Assembly (NCBI GenBank): GCA_030762935.1
Contig: CM060883.1
Coordinates: 50,905,001-50,969,000, forward strand
Direction of reading: 5' to 3'
Source: Hymenopus coronatus
Lineage: Eukaryota > Arthropoda > Insecta > Mantodea > Hymenopodidae
Length of the DNA: 64,000 nt
Part shown: piece by piece, positions 33,656-44,034 of the stretch
Layout: every line of letters begins with the position of its first letter
How positions within the stretch are numbered: position 1 is the stretch's first letter
The notes under the pieces: generated by a model
What the model saw: only the letters and a program-made list of their open reading frames with translations
What the model was told of the DNA's origin: nothing
Databases searched by the model: none
Program-made: the position numbers and the translations under genes

Positions 33656-34498
33656 AAAAATGAAAGGTTAACAAACAGGAATATAAAGGAAATCCAGGGA
33701 AAATGAAAACGCATTTATTATTCAGTTTACCAACATTTCATCCCTTCCAATCTTCTATAACTCCACAACTATAAATATTTACATGAAATAATAGTAAATA
33801 ACGTACATTAACACTTTACAATGTTGCACACGCTATAAACACGTCCTTATAAACTTATATTAAATGTATCAAAATCCTTTATCTGCCATATGCCTCGCGC
33901 TTTGAGTTGAACTATTGGATGGTATCGTTTGTCGTTGAATGCAAGAAATTACAGGATTTCGACTTATTTTAAAATCTTTCTCAGTCACATGTCGATATTT
34001 TCTCTCACTTGGTTCCCTTTGTAAACCGAATTACAAAATAGCTTCGTGCTGCTCGATTTTTTTTTTTTTTTGCTGCATAATATATAAATTTCCAAAAAGT
34101 TTTGATTTTAAATATCATAACGCTCATCTTATTAAAAATAGGCAATTCAAAATAAGAAGATATCACTATTTTATTTTAGCTAAAAAAATTATTGATGCAT
34201 TCTGACTTTTATTAGTCATTGGAAGAAAGAAACAGTTAATATTGGATTTTTGCTGAAAAACACGTTTTCTTTATAAATTTGAGTCCATGGAAATCTAAAA
34301 GTATCAAGAAAAGATGTGCTTAGAATAATGTAGGTATTCAAAGCAGAAAACTTTATTACAACTTGATATTTATGTTATTTGTGAGAGTAAAATAGGATGA
34401 AGCTAATGCAAATATGTATGTGTTAGATAGGCATAAGCAATATCGCATTTAAGTCCATACTGTCTTTTAAGGTTGAGACCAGTTATAGATAGAAGAAT
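33656..34498. other. Unrecognised intron sequence
   Basis: AT-rich; T13 at 34060-34072. No gene. Confidence 0.4.
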
Positions 34499-34720
34499 AC
34501 GCCTTTGGGAAAACTGTTTGAACAAGTGAGTAGAGAAAGTCATGTGAGTGGCATACAACAGAGTTTTAGAAGTCACACACACACACACACATTCTTTTAA
34601 AACAGCATTTTGGAATTCAGGAAACCTCAGGACATGCATTTCTAGTGACCTGTCGATATCTAATTATTTAAGGGAATTCAATAACTTCTCTACCTATTAG
34701 GTATGTATGTGGTAAATACG
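34499..34720 (-). mobile_element. HINE-like fragments
   Basis: A + strand 3' terminus string (GAGAAAGTCATGTGAGTGG) is joined to a - strand 5' part with (CA)n at 34574-34591, AACCTCAGGACATGCATTTC and AATAACTTCTCTACC. Confidence 0.6.
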
Positions 34721-34880
34721 ATGAAAAGGAAGAATAATGGAGGAGGTGGTAGAAGAGTTTCGATAAACTTTTACTATGATTTGTTGAAAACAATTTGTGC
34801 TCTAAGATGATTGTTCACATCTTCCACGAGTGAAATAGTTCCTGTATTTAGTAAAATGTATTCTGTTTCTATTCTTACAG

Positions 34881-34995
34881 CATACATCCTTGCAGATGCT
34901 GGGTATGATGTCTGGATGGGTAACGCCAGAGGAAATACATACTCCAGGAGACATATTGAACTATCCTCTAACGATTTCAAATTCTGGGATTTCAG
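34881..34995 (+). CDS. Acid-lipase-type gene, exon 3 (core strand and helix)
   Basis: Exon of 115 nt after a polypyrimidine acceptor (TTCTTACAG), ending TTTCAG|GTGAGT. It enters in phase 1 and leaves in phase 2. It encodes residues 112-149: [20 protein letters not shown], then [18 protein letters not shown]. The DVWMGNxRGNxYSRxH block and the FWDFS block split by the splice are diagnostic of the acid lipase family. In family structures this segment lies between the first core strands before the nucleophile elbow. No sign of decay. Confidence 0.95.
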
Positions 34996-35305
34996 GTGAG
35001 TGACTCTTTTCGAGGATTTATTATCTTAGTAGCATTCATTAATTGATGAGAACTCTATTTGTTCCATGCCTCACTAAAATTAAGTAGAAACATAGAATAA
35101 TCCCAATTTGGGTGGTTTGCAAGATCTGAATTAGAGCGTCCAAAAACGAGTTTTAGTAATCAATTTGTCCAACTTATGCATGCCTTCGTACTATATATAC
35201 TCATATATATTGATGAGAGGGGTCGAATGGTGTCCTACTCTCAGTCTGTTACGTTTGGGATACCTAACAAGTATGAGTATCATTTCTTGTTCGAACGTTC
35301 AGTGT

Positions 35306-35540
35306 GAAGCAACACCGTGGATGAGTGGTTAGACCACTCGTCTCCCATCTAGGCAGTCCGGGTTCGATCCTAAGCGCCCGCAAGTGGCATTTGTGGTGGA
35401 CGAAGGGTGTCTGGGCGGGTTTTCTCGGGGTCCTCTGGTTTCCCCCGCTACTCATTCCATCAGGTGCTCTATCATCACTTTTCCTATCATCCATTTCGCT
35501 TGCATTTCACATCATCCACTTTCTCATGCCCATGCCTGGC
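35306..35540 (+). mobile_element. SINE F1, copy with intact boxes A and B
   Basis: AACACCGTGGATGAGTGGTT (box A), CACTCGTCTCCCATCTAGGC, then CCGGGTTCGATCC (box B) and the body GGGCGGGTTTTCTCGGGGTC, CTGGTTTCCCCC. It serves as the reference for the tRNA-like head. Confidence 0.85.
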
Positions 35541-35989
35541 TACGAGCCGACCGCTCGTTACAAGTTGTCCATTCTGTGGTTTCGTGCCGTTGACTCTCTG
35601 GCAGGCTTCTGGTCCCTAGGAATCCGCTTGCAAAGTCCTAGGGGAAAATTAGTCCTAAATATGGGGAGGGTAAACCGACCAGGAAATGTTCACTGTAAAC
35701 AGGCTCGAGAGAGATTCATTCTGTTAGCTTCAGTCGCTTTGCTGTCTTATAGTCTTCGTATTTTCATAAAAACCCTGGTAGAGCTAGCTTTCGACAGCGG
35801 GCGAGCCTCGTTTCAACCCTCCGACTGGCCTGTCTGTTCCCCACACCCTGCCGCCTGCCGTCTGCGTCAACCTGTATGCGCAAGAGTCAGTGTATTTCCT
35901 GATCTAGACGAGTGAATGTGCTTTGTGTAGGAATAGTAATTGTTGTTATAGCTATTAATCATTAGTGCTCTTGCGTGTGAGGTTTCCAG
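35541..35989. other. Unrecognised, GC-richer intron sequence
   Basis: The block CTGGCTACGAGCCGACCGCT to AAATATGGGGAGGGTAAACC may be an extra repeat downstream of the F1 SINE. An open frame here joins SINE and flank and is not a gene. Confidence 0.35.
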
Positions 35990-37440
35990 TTCATTAAAAA
36001 GGGAGTACAATGGCATTCAAATGCTCTAAAGTTTATCGCAGAACAATAAAAGGCCAAGCGACAGGAAGCCGACGGAAAGAATTTTGTAATCCCCGTGAAT
36101 AAGCTTAATGAGCGTGTTGCAGCCGCAACGGGCATTTCATTATCCACAGTTAAAAAAAATAAAGATGATGCTTGATGTATAAAGTGGCTCAGTTTCTTCG
36201 TTCAGTACACCAAAACGAAACAAAACAGGCCCAAACCTTGCACTGAACTGGATGATTTTGATTTGTGTGCAGTTCGTAGGACTATAAATGAATTCTACAT
36301 TCATGAAACGAGAGTTCCTACAGTGAAAGCTGTGTTACATAAGTTAAGAGAAGCAATTTATTATAAAGGCCAAGAATCAAGTTTGCTGAAAGTGTTCAAG
36401 CTTCTGGGATTTCGTTGGCGAAACCTGCGTCAGAACAGGCGCATTCTTATTGAAAAGCATGCCATAAGAAGTGCACGTGTTTCATTTCTACGTGCTAATC
36501 CAAAATACCGCCAGGAAGGTCGTCCTATTGTCTACAGCGACGAGACATATATTCACAGTTCGCATGCGCAAAAGAAAGCTTGGTCTGACGATAGCACACA
36601 GGGTTATATGGCACCTACCTCCAAGGGACAAAGGTTAATTATTGTGAATGCAGGAACAGAAAAATGTTTTCATTCCCAATGCACAACTGATCTTTAAATC
36701 AAACACCAAAAGTGGTGATTATCATAGTGAAATGAACGGCGAAAATTACATAAAATGAGTTAAAGAAAAATGAAAGCCCAATCTTCCAGAAAAGTCCGCT
36801 CTTGTGATTGACAATGCTTCCTATCACAATGTGGCCAGGGACAAGTGTCCAACAATGAACACAAGGAAGCAGGAAATGCAAGACTGGTTGTTTAAAAACA
36901 GAATTCCATTCGGAAGTGACATGTTAAAAACAGAACTTTACGACCTTATAAAGCTGCATAAGCCAAAGCATAAGCCGTATATTCTGGATGAAATTTAGAG
37001 GAAGATGGGCACGCAATTCTCCGCTTACCACCGTACCATCCCGACCTCAACGCCATAGAAAAAAAATTGGGCAAATTTAAAAGAATGGGTTGTCCTTCGC
37101 AATATCAGTTTCAAGATGGAAGACGTGGCATTTGTGCGAACAGCGATTTGGTGAAATAGGAGAAGCAGAATGGGGTCCAGGATGCCGGCATGTTCACCAA
37201 GTGGAAGAGCAGTATATAAAAACTGAAGGCCTCCTAGAAACAGAAGTGGAAATCCTGACATTCACTGTTAATGGTGACAGTAGCAGCAGTAGTTGCAGCA
37301 GTGATTCGGAAAGTGATTTTTCAGCAACGTCTGAATACGAGTGCGGCAGAACATCGGAAATAAATATGGATGCTTTCTAAGATGACACGCTAGATGGCGT
37401 CGAAGAGCTTCCCCAATCACCTCACGCCTAAGCCACACCA
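35990..37440 (+). pseudogene. IS630/Tc1-like (DDE_3) transposase, near-complete relic
   Basis: The longest transposase relic here. After a short basic N-terminal part (MAFKCSKVYRRTIKGQATGS at 36010) and an HTH (NERVAAATGISLSTVKK), the frame 36246-36697 reads DDFDLCAVRRTINEFYIHET, KLLGFRWRNLRQNRRILIEK, then GRPIVYSDETYIHSSHA with the first catalytic Asp. A second part carries VIDNASYHNVARDKCPTMNT (second Asp, about 36805), then RLPPYHPDLNAIEKKLGK (catalytic Glu) and a C-terminal acidic Ser-rich tail (SSSSSCSSDSESDF) in a further frame. Family members are about 330-400 aa; the order is complete but at least three frameshifts separate the parts. A DDE triad remains visible. Confidence 0.85.
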
Positions 37441-37872
37441 ATTAGCAGTGAGAATCGCTCCTAAGTTAAGCATTGAAATGTGCCAGGGATTTTACGGAAG
37501 TGATCCAACTCTACAGTCTTTAGGGTTTTGTAGATAGCATTCCCGTGCGAGTGACGCGTGGTCTTTGTTGTTTACATTCTTTATATTAATATATGTTTTG
37601 AGCCGAAATAACCTGAAGCCAAATATTTAAGAATTGCTATACCTTTTATTACCATTTAGCTTCGTACTTATTCAGAATTAAATTGTATTAAATGTTTTGT
37701 AAATAATACACATGTGTATGTTTTGTGCAACAAACATCTAAAAAGTCTCCTAGTTATTTATAAAATTTAAGTTCCTTGAAATAGTATATTTGAAATGTTC
37801 TGAAGAAATAAATACATTTTAATAAAATAGACAAACATGTAGTGAGTAATTTGTTAATGTTTCTCATTGTAG
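37441..37872. other. Unrecognised end of intron 3
   Basis: AT-rich, probably containing the 3' end of the transposon. No other feature. Confidence 0.4.
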
Positions 37873-38116
37873 TTTCCATGAAATTGGTGTGTACGATATA
37901 CCAGCTTCAGTAGACTACATCCTCTCTGTGACTGGGTATGAGAAGCTATACTACATCGGCCACTCCATGGGAACCACTGTATTCTTTGTGTCGATGTCCA
38001 TGAGACCAGAGTATAACGAGAAGATACATGCAATGATAGCTCTTGCTCCAGTAGCTTTCGTTTCAAATATAAAGAGTCCAATACGACTACTGGCGCCTTT
38101 TACCAAGGATTTAGAG
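37873..38116 (+). CDS. Acid-lipase-type gene, exon 4 (nucleophile Ser)
   Basis: Exon of 244 nt, entered in phase 2 after CTCATTGTAG (AG|T completes Ser150) and left in phase 0 at GTAAAG. It encodes SFHEIGVYDIPASVDYIL, then the nucleophile elbow GHSMG (about residues 179-183, catalytic Ser181 counted from the ATG at 1813), and the MIALAPVAFVSNIKSPIRLL block that follows it in lipases of this type. Many acid lipases have GHSQG here; Met in place of Gln is common among insect members. The exon is intact and shows that the fold is retained, though the other two catalytic residues lie beyond the window. Confidence 0.95.
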
Positions 38117-38287
38117 GTAAAGTGGTTTTATTATGAGGCTTACTAAAGTCACGGCAACCCTTATTTGGTGCATAAACGTCAATATCTACGCATTTTCTCA
38201 AAGCATGCATAATGTAGGTAATACTTGCTATTTTGAACCCTCGTGACCTCCATCACACCCCTTCTCCTTTGCTGTTTACAACACTCA

Positions 38288-38700
38288 AGCAGTCTTGTAT
38301 TACCTGTCTGAAGAATGAATGCAGACGGCCACGAGGGAAGCTTGCGTTAACACAAACAGATAAGCGGTATTACATCATCACTTCCAGTGCATGCGCTGTA
38401 CAGTTCGGCAATTCTGGAATGTAACACTTGAGTCTCTCTACAGTGGACGGGTTCGTATCAAGTCAATGCAAATACCCCCGCGCGTAGTCATACTCTCACA
38501 AAGTAGAATATTAATATTCATTAGTGCTGTTGTGGGTCCCTTAATTTATTCCTGTTTACGTACGCTGTACTGATGTTTTGATGGTCAGACTATCCTGCAC
38601 TATACTTTCACCTTCTCTGACCGCTCTGAACTGTGCCATGCTACACAAGTGACCTCCCCTAACAACGACATTCTTTTGTCAGACAGATAGTAAAGTATAT
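38288..38700 (+). repeat. 0.4-kb direct repeat, copy A
   Basis: CTTGTATTACCTGTCTGAAG, GAATGCAGACGGCCACGAGG, TTTATTCCTGTTTACGTACG and CATTCTTTTGTCAGACAG align with copy B at 39536 in the same order, with small indels. Function unknown; no ORF. Confidence 0.8.
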
Positions 38701-39533
38701 ATTAAGATAGTTTCAATGTTAGTTAGCGGAAGGGCGCCACTTGAGTCCGTCTTCAATAACTGCTTGATTATCCTGGTTGCCTTGTACTACATTTTATAAC
38801 TAGAGTTCGGAGATGTAGTCAATAAAATTAAAAAAATCTGTTGAATTCCAGGTTCGTTGAGATTAAACAATATTTACAATATGAACATAAGAGAAATCCG
38901 CGAATAAAGGTAATAAAGGAATCGATTTTATGATACAGAGTCAATTTCCGGCTTTACTGATTGCTAAGCTGGTTAAACCACGGAAATGGAATTGCGAGGC
39001 TGGTAATAAAATTGTTTGCTATTTGTGACAAGGTCGATACATGCTCCGTTACTAAGAACCATTCTCTATTAGTGTTAACTAAGTCGCGCTGTTAACGCCA
39101 TTTATACGTACACTTACATCAACTAAATGGCCAAGTGCAGTCAATAGACAGAAGCATATATTATAGTATGAATAATTCCCAATTGGTCCATGCTTTCCTG
39201 AAACTGACTGCTGTCAACGCCCCCCCCCCCACACACACACACACTACCCGGCCACGATATGAATGCATTTGGAGGGCGTCAGAGTTTTGACATTCTCAAA
39301 ATTTGGCATCCGAGGGGACTGAATCGAAGGCAACAATGGGAATGTACAGTTGCACAATAAAAACGTTACAAGAGTACGTAGGGTTTGTGTTGAAAAATGA
39401 CAACTTTTCTGCTACCTGATTGGCCTAGGAGATGAAATCCCTTAATGACGGTCCGAGTGCTGGAAAGCCCTATCACAGCCATCCTTCGCTGCCTATTACT
39501 CTCTCAGTATCAGTTGTAATGGTTTTGTTACCA
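38701..39533. other. Unique sequence between the 0.4-kb repeats
   Basis: No gene-like content; a C10 run and (CA)n at 39220-39244. If the repeats are ends of an element, no coding part is recognisable here. Confidence 0.4.
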
Positions 39534-39950
39534 GTTGTATTACCTGTCTAAAGAATGAATGCAGACGGCCACGAGTGGAAGCTTGCATAAACACAAACAA
39601 ATAAGCGGTTTACATCATAATTCCCGATACATGCCCTGTAAATGTTGGCAGTACTGGAATGCAACAGTTGTGTCTTATAGCGCATGGGTTCGAATCAAGC
39701 CAAAATGAAAATACCGCAGTCACACGCTCACAAAGTAGAAAATTAATATTCATCAATGATAAAGAAAACAGCACGTTTAACTTGTTGTGGATCGTTTAGT
39801 TTATTCCTGTTTACGTAAGCTGTACTGATGTTTTGATGGTCAGACTGTACTGGACTTTATTCCAGCCTTCTCTGACCGCTCTAAACCTCCCATGTTACAT
39901 CAGCGACCTTCCCTAACAACTGCATTCTTTTGTCAGACAGGTAGTAGGTA
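39534..39950 (+). repeat. 0.4-kb direct repeat, copy B
   Basis: TTGTATTACCTGTCTAAAGA, TTTATTCCTGTTTACGTAAG, TACTGATGTTTTGATGGTCA and CATTCTTTTGTCAGACAGGT. Carries about 30 extra bases (TAAAGAAAACAGCACGTTTA) relative to copy A. Confidence 0.8.
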
Positions 39951-40039
39951 CTTGTTCTTTTGGCAGTGAAACTAGAAAATATGCTGATATATTTCGACGT
40001 TCTTGCTTCACTGGCTTTCGTACTGTTCCAAGCGGGTGT

Positions 40040-40515
40040 TTGAAAATGAGGAAAACCTTTGCAATCTGATGCAAGAGAAATTGCGCGTCGGGTGCACCAG
40101 TTCTTCACTAACGAATTGGAAACATTGAAATCTGGCAACGAAACTTTATCAGTATCGCAGGTAATGAAAAGGATATCTGCAGCCACCAGTGTATCTCGTA
40201 CTTCGCTTTACAGAATGGTACAGGAAAAGAAGAAAGCAAAACGGTTTCAACTCCAGCAGAACACCAGTGATAACATCGATGGATTCCGTTACCAAATATG
40301 CTATAGGCCGTCCTACAATTTATGGCTTTATAAATTGCATTTCTTTCCGAACTTAAGTGATACTAAGCAAGCTTTAAGGAAGCAGGCATTTTCGATGGGT
40401 GTTACATAAGGTCGTGAAGGACATGGGTTTTCATTACGTAAAGCATAATATAGGTCGTACATGCCTGATTGACAAACTCAATGTGATGGTGAAAAGATTT
40501 CATTTTTCTTAAAAT
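40040..40515 (+). pseudogene. DDE_3-type transposase N-terminal relic
   Basis: Frame from 40059: LQSDAREIARRVHQFFTNEL, then VMKRISAATSVSRTSLYRMV (HTH), then after a frame change WVLHKVVKDMGFHYVKHNIG and RTCLIDKLNVMVKRFHF. The second part corresponds to KLLGFRWRNLRQNRRILIEK of the 36-kb relic. It ends where a HINE-like copy begins at 40524, so the catalytic half was lost or never present. Confidence 0.7.
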
Positions 40516-40523
40516 ATATATAA

Positions 40524-41340
40524 TCGGATATGTTGTATTCACTTTACTTTCTCTACAATTATTGTTATAAAAGATTATTCTTTTATCTACAACATGTTAA
40601 TCGAGATAAGTATTAGCAGAAATTGTTTTACTTGCTTCCTTGTATCTAGAAGGGCAGTAAGGGAATATTCTAGGTTAAAGCGACAGTCAAACTGTTTAAA
40701 AGCCAAATTCAGTTCTCTTTTGAATGCCCAAGAGTAAAACAAAAAAGATTCAATGAAAGTTGACTTCCTGCTTGAGAAAAGTTTAAGTAGATTAAAATTG
40801 CAACCAATACCAAGAAATATCTCAGCAATGGTTACCCCTACAAAAATATGTATAATATAAGGTGTGTGTTTTAATGAGATCTATATTTTTTCTTACTAAG
40901 GGTTACGAGTTATGCAAACGTCACCCGGAATGAAGAGGTCTTTAGAGGCAATTGCCAGAAAAATCAAGATATACATTTCGTTTGCCATGAAAATATCTTA
41001 CACATGGTATTTTAATCAAAATTGTTAGATCCATTTTTGAGAAAATGGAAGTTTTCAAAAAATGTTCCATATAAATGATATTTGGGTTGTGGAGAATTTT
41101 CCTAAAAATTTTTGTGTCGCATTCTTAAGAGATACTGAACTGAATACCAACTTTGGTATTTGCTTTTGTCTTTTGATTTATGCCCAAAACCAAGCACACG
41201 GACCTTTTTCTAAAAGTGTTTTTTTTTAATTCAGGGGCTATAAAACATGTATTCCCGCTGAAAAATCGGTTTTGTGTGAAATACAATATCGATTTACTAT
41301 ATATGTAGATTGTACATGCGTGCTAGAGAAAATAAAAATA
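40524..41340 (-). mobile_element. HINE-like element, full length
   Basis: AATCGGATATGTTGTATTCA to TGTACATGCGTGCTAGAGAA then AATAAAAA. The (CA)n is reduced to ACCAAGCACACGG. Confidence 0.8.
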
Positions 41341-41639
41341 CGTACACACTAAAACTATCGTCTAATTTTAACACAATCTTAGTATATTGGAAAAAAATAT
41401 TTTCACTGTACAATTTCATATATTTGGAAAATCATATATAAGAACCGTTCTTCCGAGTATTGATTAGACAATCACAACATCTTTTCTCTCTAAAATGTGT
41501 GTAGTAACACTATATTTTAATTTGGCTGTTCCAACTTTCCATATATGGAAATAGAATTTTTATTTATGTGTTAAATATCTCTACGATGTGTTAAACAATC
41601 ATCTGAATATATCAGCCAGATGACGTATACTTTTCCAAT
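41341..41639. other. Unrecognised intron sequence
   Basis: AT-rich, featureless. Confidence 0.4.
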
Positions 41640-41804
41640 TGTACAAAAGGCGCCCAGAATGAAGCGGACTTCAATGGTTATTTTTTTTATTGCTTCATGT
41701 ATATAGCCCCCTTTAACATCTAAGGTCATATCGGGGGCTTTGCACTTGAAACAACTCGTTTGTAGTTTTTTTTTTCTTTTTTTTAAATCATTTCATTTTC
41801 CTCG

Positions 41805-41847
<43 letters not shown>

Positions 41848-42203
41848 TCACTCTCATATACACACTTCCAGACTCTGTGGGGGACAGGGAATAATTCTCG
41901 CTAAAGAAAAATTCCCCGCCCCAGCCGAGAATCGAACCCGGGACCTCCTGATGAGAAGTCGGCTCGCTGACACTCGAACAACGGAGGCAGTCTGCAATAG
42001 CTATTCTCAGAAAATTCAGTACAATATATTTTGTTTATCATATAAAATTCTTAAACATATGGCATTTTAATCAAAATTCATTTTTGAGCAATCAATTTTT
42101 TTGAAAAAGTAAAGGTTAGTTGTGTCGCATCCTTGGAAGATGCTGAACTTAAATATCAAGTTTGCTATTTATCCGACTTTTAGTTTGAGTTATGATGTTG
42201 CTG

Positions 42204-42243
<40 letters not shown>

Positions 42244-42325
42244 TTTCCGATTAAATATTGAGTCCGAGTTTTGGGTGCAGTGCAATATCTTCTCTATGTA
42301 CTATGTATGTGTAGAGAAAGAAGAG
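41640..42325 (-). mobile_element. HINE-like element, 3' truncated, carrying an F3 SINE
   Basis: GAATGAAGCGGACTTCAATG is split and continues as CTATTCTCAGAAAATTCAGT, then ATTTTAATCAAAATTC, ATCCTTGGAAGATGCTGAAC, (CA)n at 42206-42240 and ACTATGTATGTGTAGAGAAA. Confidence 0.82.
41683..41994 (-). mobile_element. SINE F3 with 11-bp target duplication and (CA)n tail
   Basis: On -: GCCTCCGTTGTTCGAGTGTC (box A), GGAGGTCCCGGGTTCGATTC (box B), TCGGCTGGGGCGGGGAATTT and a (TG)n at the tail side ((CA)n on + at 41806-41846). Flanks CAATGGTTATT (41672-41682) and CAATAGCTATT (41995-42005) differ at two sites and coincide with the break in the host HINE-like copy. Confidence 0.88.
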
Positions 42326-42692
42326 GAAAAGATAGGAAGAAACTGTCATTGTGGTAAATTCGTCAGAATGCTACTTTGTTTTTCGATGAAGACTTTCCTC
42401 ATGCTGACTTTGCGCTCACTTAAATACTCTTCAATGCTGTGTCGTCATTAAAGACCTAGGTTTTATTGAGACTTTATTGCGTTTCTGCAGAAAATAGGAA
42501 ACGTTGCCGTGACTTAGTAAGCAACCTCCTCGCACGAGAGGCTTTTAAAAGAAAAATGTATGCATACAGCCTACATTACATCGTAAACTCTAAGCTAGGA
42601 TTTCCTTTGTTTAACACACTTAGATTCTCAATGTATAATGATGTGATTTTGCTTACTACTATAACTGATTAATAATATTTGTCTTTTTTCAG
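42326..42692. other. Unrecognised end of intron 4
   Basis: Only the exon 5 acceptor is recognised. Confidence 0.45.
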
Positions 42693-42851
42693 TTCATATC
42701 ACATTACATAGGGAAAGGAGAATTTCTGCCGCAAGACAATATTTTGAAGATTATGGCTAGATTTGGATGTGAACTTGTAACTTCAGAGCAGAAGATATGT
42801 GAAGATACAATGTTCATCCTGAGTGGCTTCGATCCTGCTCAGTTTAATGTT
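42693..42851 (+). CDS. Acid-lipase-type gene, exon 5 (lid / cap region)
   Basis: Exon of 159 nt (53 codons, residues 232-284), in phase 0 at both ends, with a CTTTTTTCAG acceptor and a GTAAGT donor. It encodes GKGEFLPQDNILKIMARFGC, then ELVTSEQKICEDTMFILSGFDPAQFNV. The EFLP, Cys and FILxGFDxxQxN positions match the cap domain of acid lipases. The family then expects roughly 110-130 more residues, starting with the LPxxLxHxPAGTS segment and including the catalytic Asp and His; I found no such exon in the remaining 21 kb, so the gene is cut by the window edge (or its end is lost). Confidence 0.93.
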
Positions 42852-42908
42852 GTAAGTACGGTTTTCGATTTAATAAAAGTTGAGAAGTGACTTGTTGCTT
42901 ACAAATTA

Positions 42909-43614
42909 CGAGGGCCGTTTCTTTTTTCAACCTCCGATTGGATATAAATAAAAGAAGTTTATGGAAAACAATAATTTTATTACTAAAAGTTTTGTAAACT
43001 TATGGTTACTTTTCAACATTGCCGAAAAGATTGAGACATTTATCGTACCTGTGCACAAGCTTTGCAGTACCCGCTTCCAAAAATGTTGCCGCCAATGATT
43101 TCGAATGAACATTGACGTTGTTTTGAAGATCTTCGTACTTTACGACGTTTGCGGAGAGCCATTCAAAACAAACGAAGAGGAATGCTGACTTCAGAAATTG
43201 TGTTGATGCAAGAAACGCTCGTCCACACACTGCTGGCACAGCCCATCGGCTTCTTGAACAATTTCAATGGGACATTTTCGATCATCCGCCGTACAGTCCT
43301 GACTTGGCACCCAGCAACTTTCATCTTTTCACTGATCTGAAGACGTGGCTAGGAAGGCAGCACTTTCAAACCAACGAAGATCTTCAAAACAACGTCAATG
43401 CTCATTTGAAATCATTGGCAGCAACATTTTTTGAAGCGGGTATTGCAAATCTTGTGCACAGGTACGATAGATGTCTCAATCTTTTCGGTAATTATGTTGA
43501 AAGATAACCATAAGTGTACAAACTTTGAGTAATAAAATAATTGTTTTCTATGAGCTTGTATTTTATTTATAGCCTATCGGAGGTTGAAAAAGAAAGAAAA
43601 AAAAACAGCCCTCG
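42909..43614. mobile_element. Mariner element folded into a palindrome
   Basis: Ends CGAGGGCCGTTTCTTTTTTC (left) and CGAGGGCTGTTTTTTTTTC (right, on -). The left arm (42909-43137) is an inverted copy of the element's own 3' end (43376-43614): both encode NNVNxHxKSLAATFxEAGxA then VHRYDxCLNLFGN, on opposite strands. Between lie + strand remnants LRRAIQNKRRGMLTS, ARPHTAGTAHRLLEQFQWDI (frameshifted) and HPPYSPDLAPSNFHLFTDLK. The second catalytic Asp region (HDN) is disrupted by insertion; N-terminal half absent. Confidence 0.88.
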
Positions 43615-43621
43615 CGGATAA

Positions 43622-43923
43622 AAAATGTAAATGGCGTGTTATTTATGGACGCTCTTTAACTACTGTGGTTCTCAGCGTCCCACTCTAAATTGGGCGTGAA
43701 AGACCGCTTAATTTTTGCTCAGAGGCCTCTCTATCAGGCTTGAGGTTCTTTTAAGTGCCGTAAATCTACGACACGGGACCCACGGCTTTACTTCTCTTCC
43801 GAAGGAAGCCATGCTGAGGATTTTTACACCCGAAAAAATCCATCGTCCTCTGCCGGGTTTGAACCCGCGATCTTGGGTATATGAAGCTAGCATGGTAACC
43901 GTTACACCACGGAGGGCGACTAC
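43622..43923 (-). mobile_element. SINE F5, full copy
   Basis: On -: CGCCCTCCGTGGTGTAACGG (head), GATCGCGGGTTCAAACCCGG (box B), GACGATGGATTTTTTCGGGT, CTTCCTTCGGAAGAGAAGTA, GTAGATTTACGGCACTTAAA and GAACCACAGTAGTTAAAGAG. Begins 8 bp after the palindromic mariner. Confidence 0.85.
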
Positions 43924-44034
43924 CCTCGCGGATGCTCTGAACGGTAATTTAATTGCTTTTGGGAGATGTGGAAATTAATTGTAATGTTTTGTGAATCACA
44001 AAAGATCAAGTATACTGAATTCATATTGCATAAT

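Larger units (their letters stand above)
25893..34880 (+). other. Lipase intron 2 (about 9.0 kb)
   Basis: Phase-1 intron, GTACGT to TTCTTACAG. It holds an internally deleted mariner, HINE-like copies, SINEs of groups F2-F5 and a DDE transposase N-terminal relic. Confidence 0.85.
34996..37872 (+). other. Lipase intron 3 (about 2.9 kb)
   Basis: Phase-2 intron, GTGAGT to CTCATTGTAG. It holds an F1 SINE and the longest DDE-type transposase relic of the window, in the same orientation as the gene. Confidence 0.88.
38117..42692 (+). other. Lipase intron 4 (about 4.6 kb)
   Basis: Phase-0 intron, GTAAAG to TTTTTTCAG. It holds a pair of 0.4-kb direct repeats, a transposase N-terminal relic and two HINE-like copies, one carrying an F3 SINE. 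Confidence 0.88.

Noticed and set aside
35325..35915. 196-codon open frame, the longest in the window
   Set aside because: Its first third is the F1 SINE head and body read through; the peptide shows no domain and the frame ends in unrelated sequence.
38288..39950. LTR retrotransposon
   Set aside because: No TG...CA ends, no credible primer site and no gag/pol between the repeats, so the call is kept at direct repeat.
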